The notes: generated from the sequence alone by a model not told the origin. 64,000 nt of DNA from Bacillus_AB infantis_B (GCF_008180445.1 NZ_VTER01000007.1:62001-126000), one strand, 5' to 3'. Shown: positions 51,447 through 60,402, counted from the stretch's first letter. Program-made: numbers and translations.

Positions 51447-52241
51447 ATGGAAGAAAAAACGGAATGGTACCTTGAATACGAAATACAAAAAAACCGGCCT
51501 GGTCTGCTTGGTGACATTTCTTCGCTTCTTGGAATGCTCTCGATTAATATTGTCACCATCAATGGAGTTGATGAAGGGCGAAGGGGATTGCTGATCCTTG
51601 CAAAAGATCATGAACAAATCCAAAGACTGGAGTCTATTTTACATACAATGGACACAATAAAGGTAATAAAGCTCAGGGAACCGAAGCTGAGGGACAGGCT
51701 GGCGGTGCGCCATGGCCGATACATACAGAGGGACGCAGACGATAAGAAAACGTTCCGTTTCGTCCGGGATGAGCTGGGGCTGCTCGTCGATTTCCTGGCA
51801 GAGCTGTTCAAGCAGGAAGGACATAAGCTGATTGGCATCAGGGGCATGCCCCGCGTCGGCAAAACAGAATCGATCGTGGCATCAAGTGTCTGCGCCAACA
51901 AGAGATGGCTGTTTATGTCCTCGACATTGCTTAAGCAGACGATCCGGAATCAGCTGATTCAGGACGAATACAATGAAAATAATCTGTTTATCATTGATGG
52001 GATCGTTTCAACCAGAAGGGCAAATGAAAGGCATTGGCAGCTGGTGAGGGAAATCATGCGCCTTCCGGCAGTCAAGGTCGTTGAGCATCCGGATATTTTT
52101 GTACAGAACACAGAATATTCGATGGAGGATTTTGATTATATTATTGAACTGCGCCATGATCACAATGAAGAGATCAAGTATGATGTGGTTGAGAATAATG
52201 ATATGTTCTCCGGGACTGATTTTGGAGGATTTGATTTTTAG
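51447..52241 (+). CDS. ymfK: YmfK, DUF3388 family protein with ACT-like and P-loop regions
   Basis: 264 aa, conserved in Bacillales, function unknown. The N-terminal 80 residues look like an ACT domain (YEIQKNRPGLLGDISSLLGM, then INIVTINGVDEGRRGLLILA). The C-terminal part has a Walker A (GMPRVGKT, 133-140) and a probable Walker B (NLFIIDGI, 179-186). This points to a small-molecule-sensing ATPase or GTPase. The frame is open from 51324, but ATG 51447 after GGGAGGT is the only well-placed start. It lies just before rodZ and pgsA. Confidence 0.85.
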   Translation: MEEKTEWYLEYEIQKNRPGLLGDISSLLGMLSINIVTINGVDEGRRGLLILAKDHEQIQRLESILHTMDTIKVIKLREPKLRDRLAVRHGRYIQRDADDKKTFRFVRDELGLLVDFLAELFKQEGHKLIGIRGMPRVGKTESIVASSVCANKRWLFMSSTLLKQTIRNQLIQDEYNENNLFIIDGIVSTRRANERHWQLVREIMRLPAVKVVEHPDIFVQNTEYSMEDFDYIIELRHDHNEEIKYDVVENNDMFSGTDFGGFDF

Positions 52242-52261
52242 TAAGGTGGAAGGTGTTTGTA

Positions 52262-53167
52262 TTGACAGAACTAGGCAATCATTTAAAAGAGGCGAGGATC
52301 GAAAGAGGCATGAGCCTTGAGGATCTTCAGACAGCGACAAAGATCCAGAAGCGCTATCTCGTAGGCATTGAAGAAGGAAACTACAGCATGATGCCGGGCA
52401 AATTCTATGTCCGGGCATTCATCAAGCAATATGCCGAGGCTGTCGGCATAGATCCGGAAGAGCTTTTTGAGCAGTACAAGAATGACATCCCTGTCACCGC
52501 TGCAAGTGATGACATACCGGAAAAGCTATCAAGGGTTCAGACCAGGAAAAATATTTCAGGCAGCAGCTCCAAGCTGGCAGACATTCTCCCGAAAATACTG
52601 ATTGGCGTCTTTGTTGTCGGCGTCATCGCGCTTCTCTATTATTTCATCGTTATGGCAAACAACGGGAAAGATGAGGGTGAGCCGGCCGATAACGGCAATA
52701 CGCAGGGTGTTGAATACGGACAGTCGGATGATCTTGCAAAAGAAGAGCCTAAGGAAGAGGAAGGCCAGGAAGAAGGCGATGGTGCTGCTGAGGAAGAAGA
52801 GCCGGCTGAAGAAGAAAAGCCGGAACCGCCTGCACAGGAAGTTGCTGTCGTCGAGTCAGCTGGCAATGATACTGTATATGAAGTGAAGAATGCTGATCAA
52901 TTCGTGCTGAAAGTGGTCAGCACAGGCGAAACCTGGGTGAGCATCAAAAATGGCAAAGGCTATTCTTTCTTTGAGGGAATGCTTTTAAAAGGTTCTGGCG
53001 GAAGCCAGACAATCGATTTGTCGAAAGAGTCTGAGGCTGTGCTCGTAGTTGGAAACACCTCCCAGACTGAACTGTATATCAATGACCAGAAGCTGGAATA
53101 TGCTATTCCTTCTTCCCAGAGTGTAAAGCAGGATATTACCATCCGCTACACAAAAACGACAGAATAG
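52262..53167 (+). CDS. rodZ: RodZ-like cytoskeletal/cell-shape protein (YmfM)
   Basis: 301 aa: an N-terminal Cro/C1-type helix-turn-helix (LGNHLKEARIERGMSLEDLQ; YLVGIEEGNYSMMPGKFYVR) that in RodZ binds MreB, one membrane helix (about 110-131), a Glu/Pro-rich external linker (EEEEPAEEEKPEPPAQE) and a C-terminal DUF4115 beta domain. TTG 52262 (MTELGNHL) is preferred to GTG 52253 because AAGGTG then has normal spacing. It precedes pgsA, as in other Bacillus. Confidence 0.93.
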   Translation: MTELGNHLKEARIERGMSLEDLQTATKIQKRYLVGIEEGNYSMMPGKFYVRAFIKQYAEAVGIDPEELFEQYKNDIPVTAASDDIPEKLSRVQTRKNISGSSSKLADILPKILIGVFVVGVIALLYYFIVMANNGKDEGEPADNGNTQGVEYGQSDDLAKEEPKEEEGQEEGDGAAEEEEPAEEEKPEPPAQEVAVVESAGNDTVYEVKNADQFVLKVVSTGETWVSIKNGKGYSFFEGMLLKGSGGSQTIDLSKESEAVLVVGNTSQTELYINDQKLEYAIPSSQSVKQDITIRYTKTTE

Positions 53168-53192
53168 CCATCCGTGTGATGGCTATTTTTTC
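53163..53192 (+). terminator. Intrinsic terminator overlapping the rodZ stop
   Basis: AATAGCCATC (53163-53172, including the TAG stop) pairs with GATGGCTATT (53178-53187), then TTTT. Confidence 0.87.
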
Positions 53193-53241
53193 TCCCGGCG
53201 GCCAAAGAAAGAAGGTTCAGCCCGATAAAAAAGTGAAAAAA

Positions 53242-53270
53242 TTGCTATATTTATTTTTTTGCTGTAAAAC
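53242..53270 (+). promoter_or_regulatory. Promoter for pgsA-cinA
   Basis: TTGCTA (53242-53247), 17 bp, TAAAAC (53265-53270). The leader is about 80 nt. Confidence 0.5.
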
Positions 53271-53359
53271 TATAGAGTAAGACTTTTCTGGGGGCATGGA
53301 TGTTTTCTCCGCCTTTAGCGCAAGTCTGCCGAAACTACATAGCTTTTTGGAGGTACATA

Positions 53360-53938
53360 ATGAACTTGCCTAATAAAATTACCGTATCAAGGATCTTCTT
53401 GATTCCGCTTTTTTTAATTGTGATGCTTGTTCCCTTCTCATGGGGGGAGGCAGCCTTTTTAGGGGCTGAAATGCCTGTCACACATCTTGTCGGAGCCTTG
53501 ATTTTTATCATTGCTTCTGCAACAGACTGGGTTGATGGCTATTACGCGAGGAAGCTGAACATGGTCACCAATCTCGGGAAGTTCCTTGATCCGCTCGCAG
53601 ATAAGCTGCTTGTATCAGCAGCCTTGATTGTACTGGTCGACCTTGAACTGGCAGCTTCCTGGATTGTCATCGTCATTATCAGCCGTGAGTTCGCGGTTAC
53701 AGGCCTCAGGCTTGTCCTTGCAGGCGAAGGGGAAGTTGTGGCAGCCAATATGCTTGGCAAGGTGAAAACATGGGCGCAGATTGTCGCCATTTCGGCACTC
53801 CTGCTGCATAACATCATCTTTGAATTAATTTCAGTGCCATTCGATGACATTGCGCTTTGGGTGGCGATGATCTTTACAATCTGGTCAGGCTGGGATTATT
53901 TCTATAAAAATCGAGCAGCTTTCATCAATTCCAAGTAA
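53360..53938 (+). CDS. pgsA: CDP-diacylglycerol-glycerol-3-phosphate 3-phosphatidyltransferase
   Basis: Makes phosphatidylglycerol phosphate from CDP-diacylglycerol, the product of CdsA. Essential membrane enzyme, 192 aa, with several hydrophobic helices. The CDP-alcohol phosphotransferase signature is complete: DWVDGYYARKLN, then GKFLDPLADK. ATG 53360 follows TTGGAGGT; upstream in-frame sequence to 53300 has no ribosome binding site. Confidence 0.97.
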   Translation: MNLPNKITVSRIFLIPLFLIVMLVPFSWGEAAFLGAEMPVTHLVGALIFIIASATDWVDGYYARKLNMVTNLGKFLDPLADKLLVSAALIVLVDLELAASWIVIVIISREFAVTGLRLVLAGEGEVVAANMLGKVKTWAQIVAISALLLHNIIFELISVPFDDIALWVAMIFTIWSGWDYFYKNRAAFINSK

Positions 53939-53985
53939 TAGGCAAGAGATGTAAGATGAGGCGTCAACAGGAGGGGACAAAGGAT

Positions 53986-55227
53986 ATGAATGCAGAAATC
54001 ATTGCGGTGGGTTCAGAGCTTTTGCTTGGACAGATCAACAATACAAACGCCAGATTCCTCTCCAGGCAGCTGGCGGATATCGGCATCAATGTGTTTTACC
54101 ATACAGTTGTTGGAGACAATCCCTCCAGGCTTAAAGCGGCGATCGGGATAGCCGAGGAGCGCTCTGATCTGGTCATCTTCACAGGGGGCCTCGGCCCGAC
54201 CAAGGATGATCTGACAAAAGAGGCCATTGCAGAGCATCTGGGCGCCGAGCTTGTCCACAATGAAGACGCGCTCCGCCAGATCGAGCTGTATTTCGAAAGG
54301 ACCGGCAGGGTGATGACAGAGAACAACCGGAAGCAGGCTATTGTACTTAAAGGCTCTGAAGTGCTTCCGAATGACCATGGCATGGCACCTGGAATGGTAT
54401 ATGCAAAAGGGACTAAAACGTATATGCTCCTTCCCGGCCCTCCAAAGGAAATGGAGCCGATGTACCTCGCATACGGCCACCCTGCACTGCTTGCCAGGAT
54501 GGATTCCCAGGACAAAATCCTCTCAAGGGTGCTCCGGTTCTTCGGGATCGGGGAAGCTATGCTTGAGACAGAAATCGAGGACCTGATTGACAGCCAGTCC
54601 AATCCAACGATAGCGCCCCTCGCTGCAGACGGGGAAGTGACCCTGAGGCTGACAGCCAAGCATCAAAGCCTTGATGCGGCACTGCAGCTGATAGAAGAGG
54701 CAGAAGAGAAGATACTCAGCAGGACAGGCGAATTTTTCTACGGCTATGATGACACTTCCTTAATGAATGAGCTGACAAAGCGTCTGAAGGAAAAGGGCTT
54801 GACGATCGGCTGTGCGGAAAGTCTGACAGGCGGCATGTTCCAGCAGGAATTCACTTCCATACCTGGAGCGGGAAGCCTTCTTAAGGGCGGAGTTGTCTGC
54901 TATACGAACGAAGTAAAGGAAAAAGTCCTGAAGGTAAAAAAGGAAACCATTGAAAAAGATGGCGTTGTCAGCAAAGCCTGTGCCTCAGAACTGGCTGAAA
55001 ATGCAGCTTCCCTGACAGGCGCCGACATTGGGATCAGCTTTACCGGGGTAGCCGGTCCGGATGAGCTTGAAGGCAAACCAGTCGGCACGGTCTATATCGG
55101 GATAGCCATCAAAGGCAGGCCGGCACATGTGGAGAAGCTGAACCTCGGCGGATCGCGTGCAGCCAACCGATCAAGATCGGTGAAGTACGGCTGCCATTTC
55201 TTAATGAAAGAGCTGGAAGAGATATAA
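53986..55227 (+). CDS. cinA: CinA-family competence/nicotinamide-nucleotide amidase protein
   Basis: 413 aa: an N-terminal MoCF-like domain (IIAVGSELLLGQINNTNARF; FTGGLGPTKDDLTKEA) and a C-terminal PncC-type NMN deamidase domain (IGCAESLTGGMFQQEFTS; SFTGVAGPDELEGKPVGTVYIG). In B. subtilis cinA is a competence-induced gene directly before recA. ATG 53986 is placed after GGAGGGG/AAAGGAT; the upstream ATG 53956 lacks a site. Here a terminator and a long gap separate it from recA. Confidence 0.94.
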   Translation: MNAEIIAVGSELLLGQINNTNARFLSRQLADIGINVFYHTVVGDNPSRLKAAIGIAEERSDLVIFTGGLGPTKDDLTKEAIAEHLGAELVHNEDALRQIELYFERTGRVMTENNRKQAIVLKGSEVLPNDHGMAPGMVYAKGTKTYMLLPGPPKEMEPMYLAYGHPALLARMDSQDKILSRVLRFFGIGEAMLETEIEDLIDSQSNPTIAPLAADGEVTLRLTAKHQSLDAALQLIEEAEEKILSRTGEFFYGYDDTSLMNELTKRLKEKGLTIGCAESLTGGMFQQEFTSIPGAGSLLKGGVVCYTNEVKEKVLKVKKETIEKDGVVSKACASELAENAASLTGADIGISFTGVAGPDELEGKPVGTVYIGIAIKGRPAHVEKLNLGGSRAANRSRSVKYGCHFLMKELEEI

Positions 55228-55231
55228 AAGG

Positions 55232-55266
55232 AAACAGGCCGCTGGAATATGGCCTGTTTTCTATTT
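55232..55266 (+). terminator. Intrinsic terminator after cinA
   Basis: AAACAGGCC (55232-55240) pairs with GGCCTGTTT (55251-55259), then TCTATTTTT. It makes recA transcription largely independent of cinA. Confidence 0.85.
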
Positions 55267-55473
55267 TTCTGGTATAAGATCTACTTTGAACGGTCCTGTT
55301 CTTATTCAATTAGAGCAACATTAAGAAAAGCAGTTTAAGAGCAAGTTTTTTCTCCTCTCCCGACCATAAAAGAGCGGAGAAACATCCCGGATTTTATGAG
55401 GGAATCAGTGACAGGTTGAAAAATAAGCACAGGAATTCCCCCTATTTTCATAAACACTCAAAAAACAGTTCAA

Positions 55474-55609
55474 ATAGACGGAGAATTTCCTGCTATCATC
55501 TCAAAAAACAGGAAAATGGCCAACTTCAATCCGCTTAACCGGAATTTTTCCGCTTATTTACACCCAGCCGGGCCTTGTTCAGCAGTATAACCGGAAATTC
55601 TCCGTTTAT
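55474..55609 (+). repeat. Inverted AT-rich repeats in the cinA-recA gap
   Basis: ATAGACGGAGAATTTCC (55474-55490) and, inverted, ATAAACGGAGAATTTCC (55593-55609) match at 16 of 17 positions. A third related motif, AACCGGAATTTTTCCGCTTA, lies near 55540-55559. The gap 55228-55984 is 757 bp. Beyond the cinA terminator, these repeats, a GAGGGA/TCCCTC stem (55812-55846) and the recA promoter, I see nothing. The 81-codon open frame at 55618-55863 has no ribosome binding site. Confidence 0.6.
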
Positions 55610-55856
55610 TTTAAGGCTTGCCGGCTACTCAATCTAGGAAAAGACTGCCTGATTTTAAAACCATTCCTTCACGATTCCGCCCCGTTAGTCAGATAACTGA
55701 TCTGGCAATATGGCAAACTGCGAAACTCCTTAACTTCCCTTTCAATATTCAGAAAGCTTCCCGTTTTGCCGTTTCAGTATTAAAAGAGGCTTCAGAAAAG
55801 AGTTTTCTCTTGAGGGAACCGGGGTATTTACCCATCAATATCCCTCTCAAAAAAAA

Positions 55857-55870
55857 CGAATGAATGTTCG
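55857..55870 (+). promoter_or_regulatory. LexA (Cheo/SOS) box of recA
   Basis: CGAATGAATGTTCG closely matches the Gram-positive LexA operator CGAACNNNNGTTCG. It lies 9 bp upstream of the recA -35, the usual arrangement for DNA-damage induction in Bacillus. Confidence 0.82.
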
Positions 55871-55879
55871 ACTTTTTAC

Positions 55880-55908
55880 TCGACAAACAAGCGGAAAAAG
55901 TATATAGT
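55880..55908 (+). promoter_or_regulatory. SigA promoter for recA
   Basis: TCGACA (55880-55885), 17-bp spacer, TATAGT (55903-55908), directly downstream of the LexA box. Confidence 0.75.
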
Positions 55909-55984
55909 AAAGATAGGTTCTTTGAGATAGATTTTGTAATATGCAATGCATATTTTTCTTTATATATAAAGGAGGAAATCACTA

Positions 55985-57031
55985 GTGAGTGAACGTCAAG
56001 CTGCATTAGATATGGCTTTAAAGCAAATAGAAAAACAATTTGGTAAAGGTTCGATCATGAAGCTTGGAGAGCAGACTGACCGCAAAATTTCAACTTCTCC
56101 GAGCGGCTCCCTGGCGCTGGATGTTGCACTTGGTGTCGGAGGCTACCCTAAGGGGCGCATAGTCGAAATCTATGGTCCGGAAAGCTCTGGTAAAACGACT
56201 GTTGCCCTTCATGCGATTGCCGAGGTGCAGGCAAACGGCGGACAAGCTGCCTTTATCGACGCTGAGCATGCCCTTGATCCTGTATATGCCCAAAAGCTGG
56301 GCGTAAATATTGATGAACTGCTGCTTTCCCAGCCTGATACCGGGGAACAGGCGCTTGAAATTGCTGAAGCCCTTGTACGAAGCGGTGCCATCGATATCCT
56401 TGTCATCGACTCAGTAGCGGCACTTGTACCGAAAGCAGAGATTGAAGGAGAAATGGGCGACTCCCATGTCGGTCTCCAGGCCCGCCTTATGTCCCAGGCC
56501 CTTCGTAAATTATCTGGTGCGATCAATAAATCAAGGACGCTCGCCATCTTTATCAACCAGATTCGTGAAAAAGTCGGAGTCATGTTTGGAAATCCTGAAA
56601 CCACTCCAGGCGGCCGTGCTCTTAAGTTCTACTCTTCCGTACGTCTGGAAGTGCGCCGTGCTGAAACGTTAAAGCAGGGCAATGAAATGGTCGGAAACAA
56701 AACAAAAATCAAGGTTGTCAAAAACAAGGTTGCTCCTCCATTCCGTGTCGCAGAAGTTGACATCATGTACGGGGAAGGCATCTCAAAAGAAGGCGAAATC
56801 ATTGATATGGGCTCTGAACTGGATATTGTCCAGAAGAGCGGCTCCTGGTATTCATACAATGAAGAGAGACTGGGCCAAGGGCGTGAGAATGCGAAACAGT
56901 TCCTTAAGGAGAATCCTGATTTAAGGCTGACTATCCAAAAGCAGATCCGCGACCACTATGGTCTTGATGAGGAGAAGACATTAGAAGAAAACCAGGATCA
57001 GGATCAGGAGCATTTCGAACTGATTGACTGA
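55985..57031 (+). CDS. recA: Recombinase RecA
   Basis: ATP-dependent strand exchange, LexA co-protease and SOS trigger. The 348 aa carry Walker A GPESSGKT (from residue 64), the LDIVQKSGSWYSY segment and an acidic tail rich in DQDQE. GTG start at 55985 after AAAGGAGGA. Expression is under the LexA box and its own promoter. A strong terminator follows. Confidence 0.98.
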   Translation: MSERQAALDMALKQIEKQFGKGSIMKLGEQTDRKISTSPSGSLALDVALGVGGYPKGRIVEIYGPESSGKTTVALHAIAEVQANGGQAAFIDAEHALDPVYAQKLGVNIDELLLSQPDTGEQALEIAEALVRSGAIDILVIDSVAALVPKAEIEGEMGDSHVGLQARLMSQALRKLSGAINKSRTLAIFINQIREKVGVMFGNPETTPGGRALKFYSSVRLEVRRAETLKQGNEMVGNKTKIKVVKNKVAPPFRVAEVDIMYGEGISKEGEIIDMGSELDIVQKSGSWYSYNEERLGQGRENAKQFLKENPDLRLTIQKQIRDHYGLDEEKTLEENQDQDQEHFELID

Positions 57032-57039
57032 TCACTTGA

Positions 57040-57070
57040 GGCAAAGCCACAGGCTTTGCCTTTTGCTTTT
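57040..57070 (+). terminator. Intrinsic terminator after recA
   Basis: GGCAAAGCC (57040-57048) pairs perfectly with GGCTTTGCC (57052-57060) around ACA, then TTTTGCTTTT. Confidence 0.88.
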
Positions 57071-57191
57071 ATTGAGGTTAGAATGAAACAAAGGGCAGCT
57101 CATTTGGCATGGGATACGTCAAATGGGGGATACATCCGGCACAGTTGCCAGACTTGTCCGAAATATTAAAAAAAGCTGCAAGGACAAACCC

Positions 57192-57220
57192 TTGACAATA
57201 AAAATCCACAGCTTTACAAT
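57192..57220 (+). promoter_or_regulatory. Strong SigA promoter for rny
   Basis: TTGACA (57192-57197), 17-bp spacer, TACAAT (57215-57220). The -35 is perfect. The leader is about 130 nt, AT-rich; the 72-codon open frame crossing it is not a gene. The rest of the 324-bp gap is unremarkable. Confidence 0.78.
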
Positions 57221-57355
57221 TATATTGTATATTTTACATTTTTATGAGTATTTGAAAACGTTTAAAGCCTTAGTGCTGTATGTTGATCTTAAACAACGTA
57301 CATGCCGACACTTTAGAAACGTAACACAAAAAAGTTCATAGCAAGAGGAGGTGAA

Positions 57356-58918
57356 ATGATGGATATTTTATTAGTCATCTCCATTTTGCTTGCCCTAGTC
57401 GTCGGTGCAGTTGTTGGCTATTTTATTCGCAAATCGATTGCCGAAGCAAAAATTGCAGGAGCTAAGAACGCTGCTGAGCAAATCCTTGAGGATGCAAGGC
57501 GTGAAGCTGATGCTTCAAAGAAGGAAGCCCTGCTGGAAGCAAAAGATGAAATTCACAAGCTTCGGACTGAAGCTGAACAAGAAGTTCGTGATCGAAGAAA
57601 TGAGCTGCAAAAACAAGAAAATCGTTTACTGCAAAAAGAGGAGAATCTTGACCGGAAAGATGAATCGCTTGATAAGCGTGAATCAATCCTGGAGAAAAGA
57701 GACGATTCTCTTAACAAAAAACAACAGCATATTGAAGAGATGGAAAGCAAAGTGGACGAGATGGTACGAGCACAGCAATCTGAGCTGGAACGCATCTCAG
57801 GCTTAACTCGTGAAGAGGCAAAATCCATCATTTTAGATCGGGTCGAGCAGGAAGTTGCTCACGATATTGCCATAATGGTGAAGGAAACGGAAAACCGCGC
57901 AAAGGAAGAGGCAGACAAGAAGGCGAAGGAAGTATTGTCATTGGCCATTCAGCGCTGCGCTGCAGACCATGTTGCAGAAACGACCGTATCAGTGGTCAAT
58001 CTGCCTAATGATGAAATGAAGGGACGTATCATCGGCCGTGAAGGACGTAATATACGTACACTCGAAACGCTTACCGGAATTGATCTTATCATCGATGATA
58101 CTCCGGAAGCAGTCATTTTATCCGGGTTTGATCCAATACGCCGTGAGACAGCAAGGCTTGCTCTCGAAAAATTAGTTCAGGATGGACGTATTCACCCGGC
58201 GAGGATTGAGGAAATGGTGGATAAAGCGCGCCGCGAAGTGGACGAGCATATCCGTGAAATCGGTGAGCAGACGACCTTTGAGGTCGGCGTACACGGACTT
58301 CATCCGGATCTTATCAAAATTCTCGGCCGCCTGAAATTCCGTACCAGCTACGGACAGAATGTGCTGAAACACTCAATGGAAGTTGCCCAGCTTTCAGGGC
58401 TGCTGGCTGCTGAGCTTGGCGAGGATGAAACGCTTGCCCGCCGCGCCGGCCTGCTTCATGATATCGGTAAAGCAATCGACCATGAAGTAGAAGGAAGCCA
58501 TGTTGAAATCGGTGTTGAGCTTGCGACTAAGTACAAAGAGCATCCGGTTGTCATCAACAGCATTGCTTCCCACCATGGCGATACAGAGCCTACATCCATT
58601 ATCGCTGTACTTGTTGCTGCAGCAGATGCTTTATCAGCAGCAAGGCCTGGAGCGAGAAGGGAAACACTTGAAAACTATATCCGCCGTCTGGAAAAACTGG
58701 AGGAGATTTCCGAATCCTATGATGGGGTCGAGAAATCATTTGCCATCCAGGCCGGAAGGGAAATCAGGATCATGGTTAAGCCTGATCAGATTGATGACCT
58801 TGAGTCACACAGGCTCGCAAGGGATATACGCAAGAAGATTGAAGAAGAGCTTGATTATCCAGGACATATCAAGGTTACGGTCATCCGTGAAACGAGAGCC
58901 GTTGAATACGCAAAATAA
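57356..58918 (+). CDS. rny: Ribonuclease Y
   Basis: Membrane-anchored endoribonuclease that starts bulk mRNA decay in Bacillus, partner of PNPase. The 520 aa comprise an N-terminal membrane helix (ILLVISILLALVVGAVVGYF), a long coiled coil of charged repeats (residues about 30-200), a KH domain (GRIIGREGRNIRTLE) and an HD domain (LLHDIGKAIDHE). The length equals B. subtilis RNase Y. Tandem ATGs at 57356 and 57359 follow AGGAGGTG; either may be used. Confidence 0.97.
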   Translation: MMDILLVISILLALVVGAVVGYFIRKSIAEAKIAGAKNAAEQILEDARREADASKKEALLEAKDEIHKLRTEAEQEVRDRRNELQKQENRLLQKEENLDRKDESLDKRESILEKRDDSLNKKQQHIEEMESKVDEMVRAQQSELERISGLTREEAKSIILDRVEQEVAHDIAIMVKETENRAKEEADKKAKEVLSLAIQRCAADHVAETTVSVVNLPNDEMKGRIIGREGRNIRTLETLTGIDLIIDDTPEAVILSGFDPIRRETARLALEKLVQDGRIHPARIEEMVDKARREVDEHIREIGEQTTFEVGVHGLHPDLIKILGRLKFRTSYGQNVLKHSMEVAQLSGLLAAELGEDETLARRAGLLHDIGKAIDHEVEGSHVEIGVELATKYKEHPVVINSIASHHGDTEPTSIIAVLVAAADALSAARPGARRETLENYIRRLEKLEEISESYDGVEKSFAIQAGREIRIMVKPDQIDDLESHRLARDIRKKIEEELDYPGHIKVTVIRETRAVEYAK

Positions 58919-58948
58919 AGCAGTGCTTCGGCGCTGCTTTATTTTTTT
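58914..58948 (+). terminator. Intrinsic terminator after rny with TTCG tetraloop
   Basis: AATAAAGCAGTGC pairs with GCGCTGCTTTATT, closed by a C(TTCG)G tetraloop, then a T run. It overlaps the end of rny (stop TAA 58916-58918). Confidence 0.9.
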
Positions 58949-59031
58949 GCCGTAACGATACGAATGGAAATCATCCTTTTTGTGTTACAATGATAAAAGT
59001 GAAGAAATTGAAGTTAGGAAGGGTTTGCTGT

Positions 59032-59829
59032 ATGAATATTTTGTTTGTTGGAGATGTAGTTGGTTCTCCCGGGCGTGACATGGTAAAAGAATATCTGCCC
59101 AAACTGAAAGATAAGTACCGTCCACAGGTGACCATTATTAATGGTGAAAATGCTGCAGGCGGAAAAGGAATCACTGAAAAGATTTACCGGGGGTTTTTGG
59201 AAGCAGGTGCGCAGGCGGTGACCCTTGGCAATCATACATGGGATAACAGAGAGATTTTCGAGTTTATTGAGAGTGCGAAATATCTGATCAGGCCTGCGAA
59301 CTTCCCGGATAATAACCCTGGCAAAGGCATTGTCTATTTAAAGGTGAACAATGATGAAGTGGCTGTTATCAACCTTCAGGGCAGGACCTTTTTACAGCCA
59401 TCCGATTGTCCGTTTAAAAAAGCGGATGAGCTCATCGAGGAAGCGCGGCAGCGCACTCCCTTCATCTTTGTCGATTTTCATGCAGAAGCGACAAGCGAGA
59501 AGCAGGCAATGGGCTGGTATCTCGATGGTAAGGTATCTGCAGTGGTCGGCACGCACACACATGTCCAGACGGCAGATAACCGGATTCTTCCTGACGGGAC
59601 AGCCTTTATCACCGATGTGGGCATGACTGGCCCCTATGACGGAATCCTGGGTGTTGAGAAGGAAGCTGTATTGAAAAGGTTCATGACAAATCTTCCAGTC
59701 CGTTTTGAGGTGCCGACGGAAGGCAGGGACCAGCTTAGCGCTGTATCGGTTGAACTGGACCGGAAAACAGGGCTTGCCAGGAAAATAGAAAGAATTCTTA
59801 TCAACGAAGATCATCCTTTTTTCAGCTGA
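59032..59829 (+). CDS. ymdB: YmdB, calcineurin-like phosphoesterase
   Basis: 265-aa dinuclear-metal phosphoesterase. In B. subtilis YmdB hydrolyses 2',3'-cyclic nucleotides and affects biofilm and motility heterogeneity and nanotube formation. Metal motifs: FVGDVVGSPGR, NGENAAGG, LGNHTWDN, DFHAEATSEK and GTHTHVQTAD. ATG 59032 follows AGGAAGGG. An extended -10 (TGT-TACAAT at 58983-58991) may drive it independently of rny. Confidence 0.96.
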   Translation: MNILFVGDVVGSPGRDMVKEYLPKLKDKYRPQVTIINGENAAGGKGITEKIYRGFLEAGAQAVTLGNHTWDNREIFEFIESAKYLIRPANFPDNNPGKGIVYLKVNNDEVAVINLQGRTFLQPSDCPFKKADELIEEARQRTPFIFVDFHAEATSEKQAMGWYLDGKVSAVVGTHTHVQTADNRILPDGTAFITDVGMTGPYDGILGVEKEAVLKRFMTNLPVRFEVPTEGRDQLSAVSVELDRKTGLARKIERILINEDHPFFS

Positions 59830-59835
59830 ATAATA

Positions 59836-59868
59836 GGGGGCTGCCTTTCCATGGGCAGTCTCTTTTGT
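59836..59868 (+). terminator. Intrinsic terminator after ymdB
   Basis: GGGGCTGCC pairs with GGGCAGTCTC around TTTCCAT, then TTTTG. Confidence 0.75.
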
Positions 59869-59913
59869 TTATGTGAACCCGGAAAGCACGGAATTTTCCA
59901 ATATTTTGTCCAA

Positions 59914-59941
59914 GCTGGAATATGTTTTTTATCCTCTGAAT
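59914..59941 (+). promoter_or_regulatory. Candidate SigH promoter for spoVS
   Basis: GGAATA (59917-59922) as -35 core, 12 bp, then TCTGAAT (59935-59941) fit the SigH pattern RNAGGAWWW - 11/12 - RNNGAAT with mismatches at the first purines. In B. subtilis spoVS is transcribed by SigH; the match supports the same here. Confidence 0.45.
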
Positions 59942-60028
59942 ATAGTAGCAATGGAATGATATACCTGATGTGCCCGGGGCATATATCCCGAGGGCATGCA
60001 GGAGGGGATAAACAAGGAGGAGCTAGGA

Positions 60029-60289
60029 ATGGAAATATTAAAAGTTTCAGCAAAGTCTAATCCTAATTCTGTAGCTGGTGCGCTTGCTGGTGTTCTGCGT
60101 GAAAGAGGCGGCGCAGAAATCCAGGCAATTGGTGCGGGTGCATTGAACCAAGCGGTTAAAGCAGTAGCGATCGCCCGAGGATTCGTAGCGCCTAGCGGAG
60201 TGGATTTGATCTGCATTCCTGCTTTCACCGATATTAAGATTGACGGTGAAGAGCGGACAGCGATCAAGCTGATTGTTGAGCCAAGATAA
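60029..60289 (+). CDS. spoVS: Stage V sporulation protein S
   Basis: 86-aa Alba-like nucleic-acid-binding-fold protein, among the most conserved sporulation proteins, affecting septation and spore coat/core development. The sequence MEILKVSAKSNPNSVAGALA through VDLICIPAFTDIKIDGEERT is near-invariant in the family. ATG 60029 follows AAGGAGGAG; the open frame upstream to 59996 includes that site. Confidence 0.98.
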   Translation: MEILKVSAKSNPNSVAGALAGVLRERGGAEIQAIGAGALNQAVKAVAIARGFVAPSGVDLICIPAFTDIKIDGEERTAIKLIVEPR

Positions 60290-60367
60290 CAAAAGGGAAA
60301 GTAGAGGCATACAAAATATAGCGGCCCTTTGCTTTGGGCAATAAATAGCCGGCAGTACATCATTTTT

Positions 60368-60402
60368 GCCTGTTTGCTTAAAAAGAGCAAACAGGCTTTT
60401 TT
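60368..60402 (+). terminator. Intrinsic terminator after spoVS
   Basis: GCCTGTTTGCT (60368-60378) pairs perfectly with AGCAAACAGGC (60386-60396), then TTTTTT. Confidence 0.9.

Noticed and set aside
55618..55863. 81-codon open frame in the cinA-recA gap
   Set aside because: It starts at a TTG without a ribosome binding site, runs into the LexA/recA promoter area, and the product has no recognisable features.
57123..57341. 72-codon open frame before rny
   Set aside because: It spans the clear TTGACA-17-TACAAT promoter and leader of rny and has no ribosome binding site.
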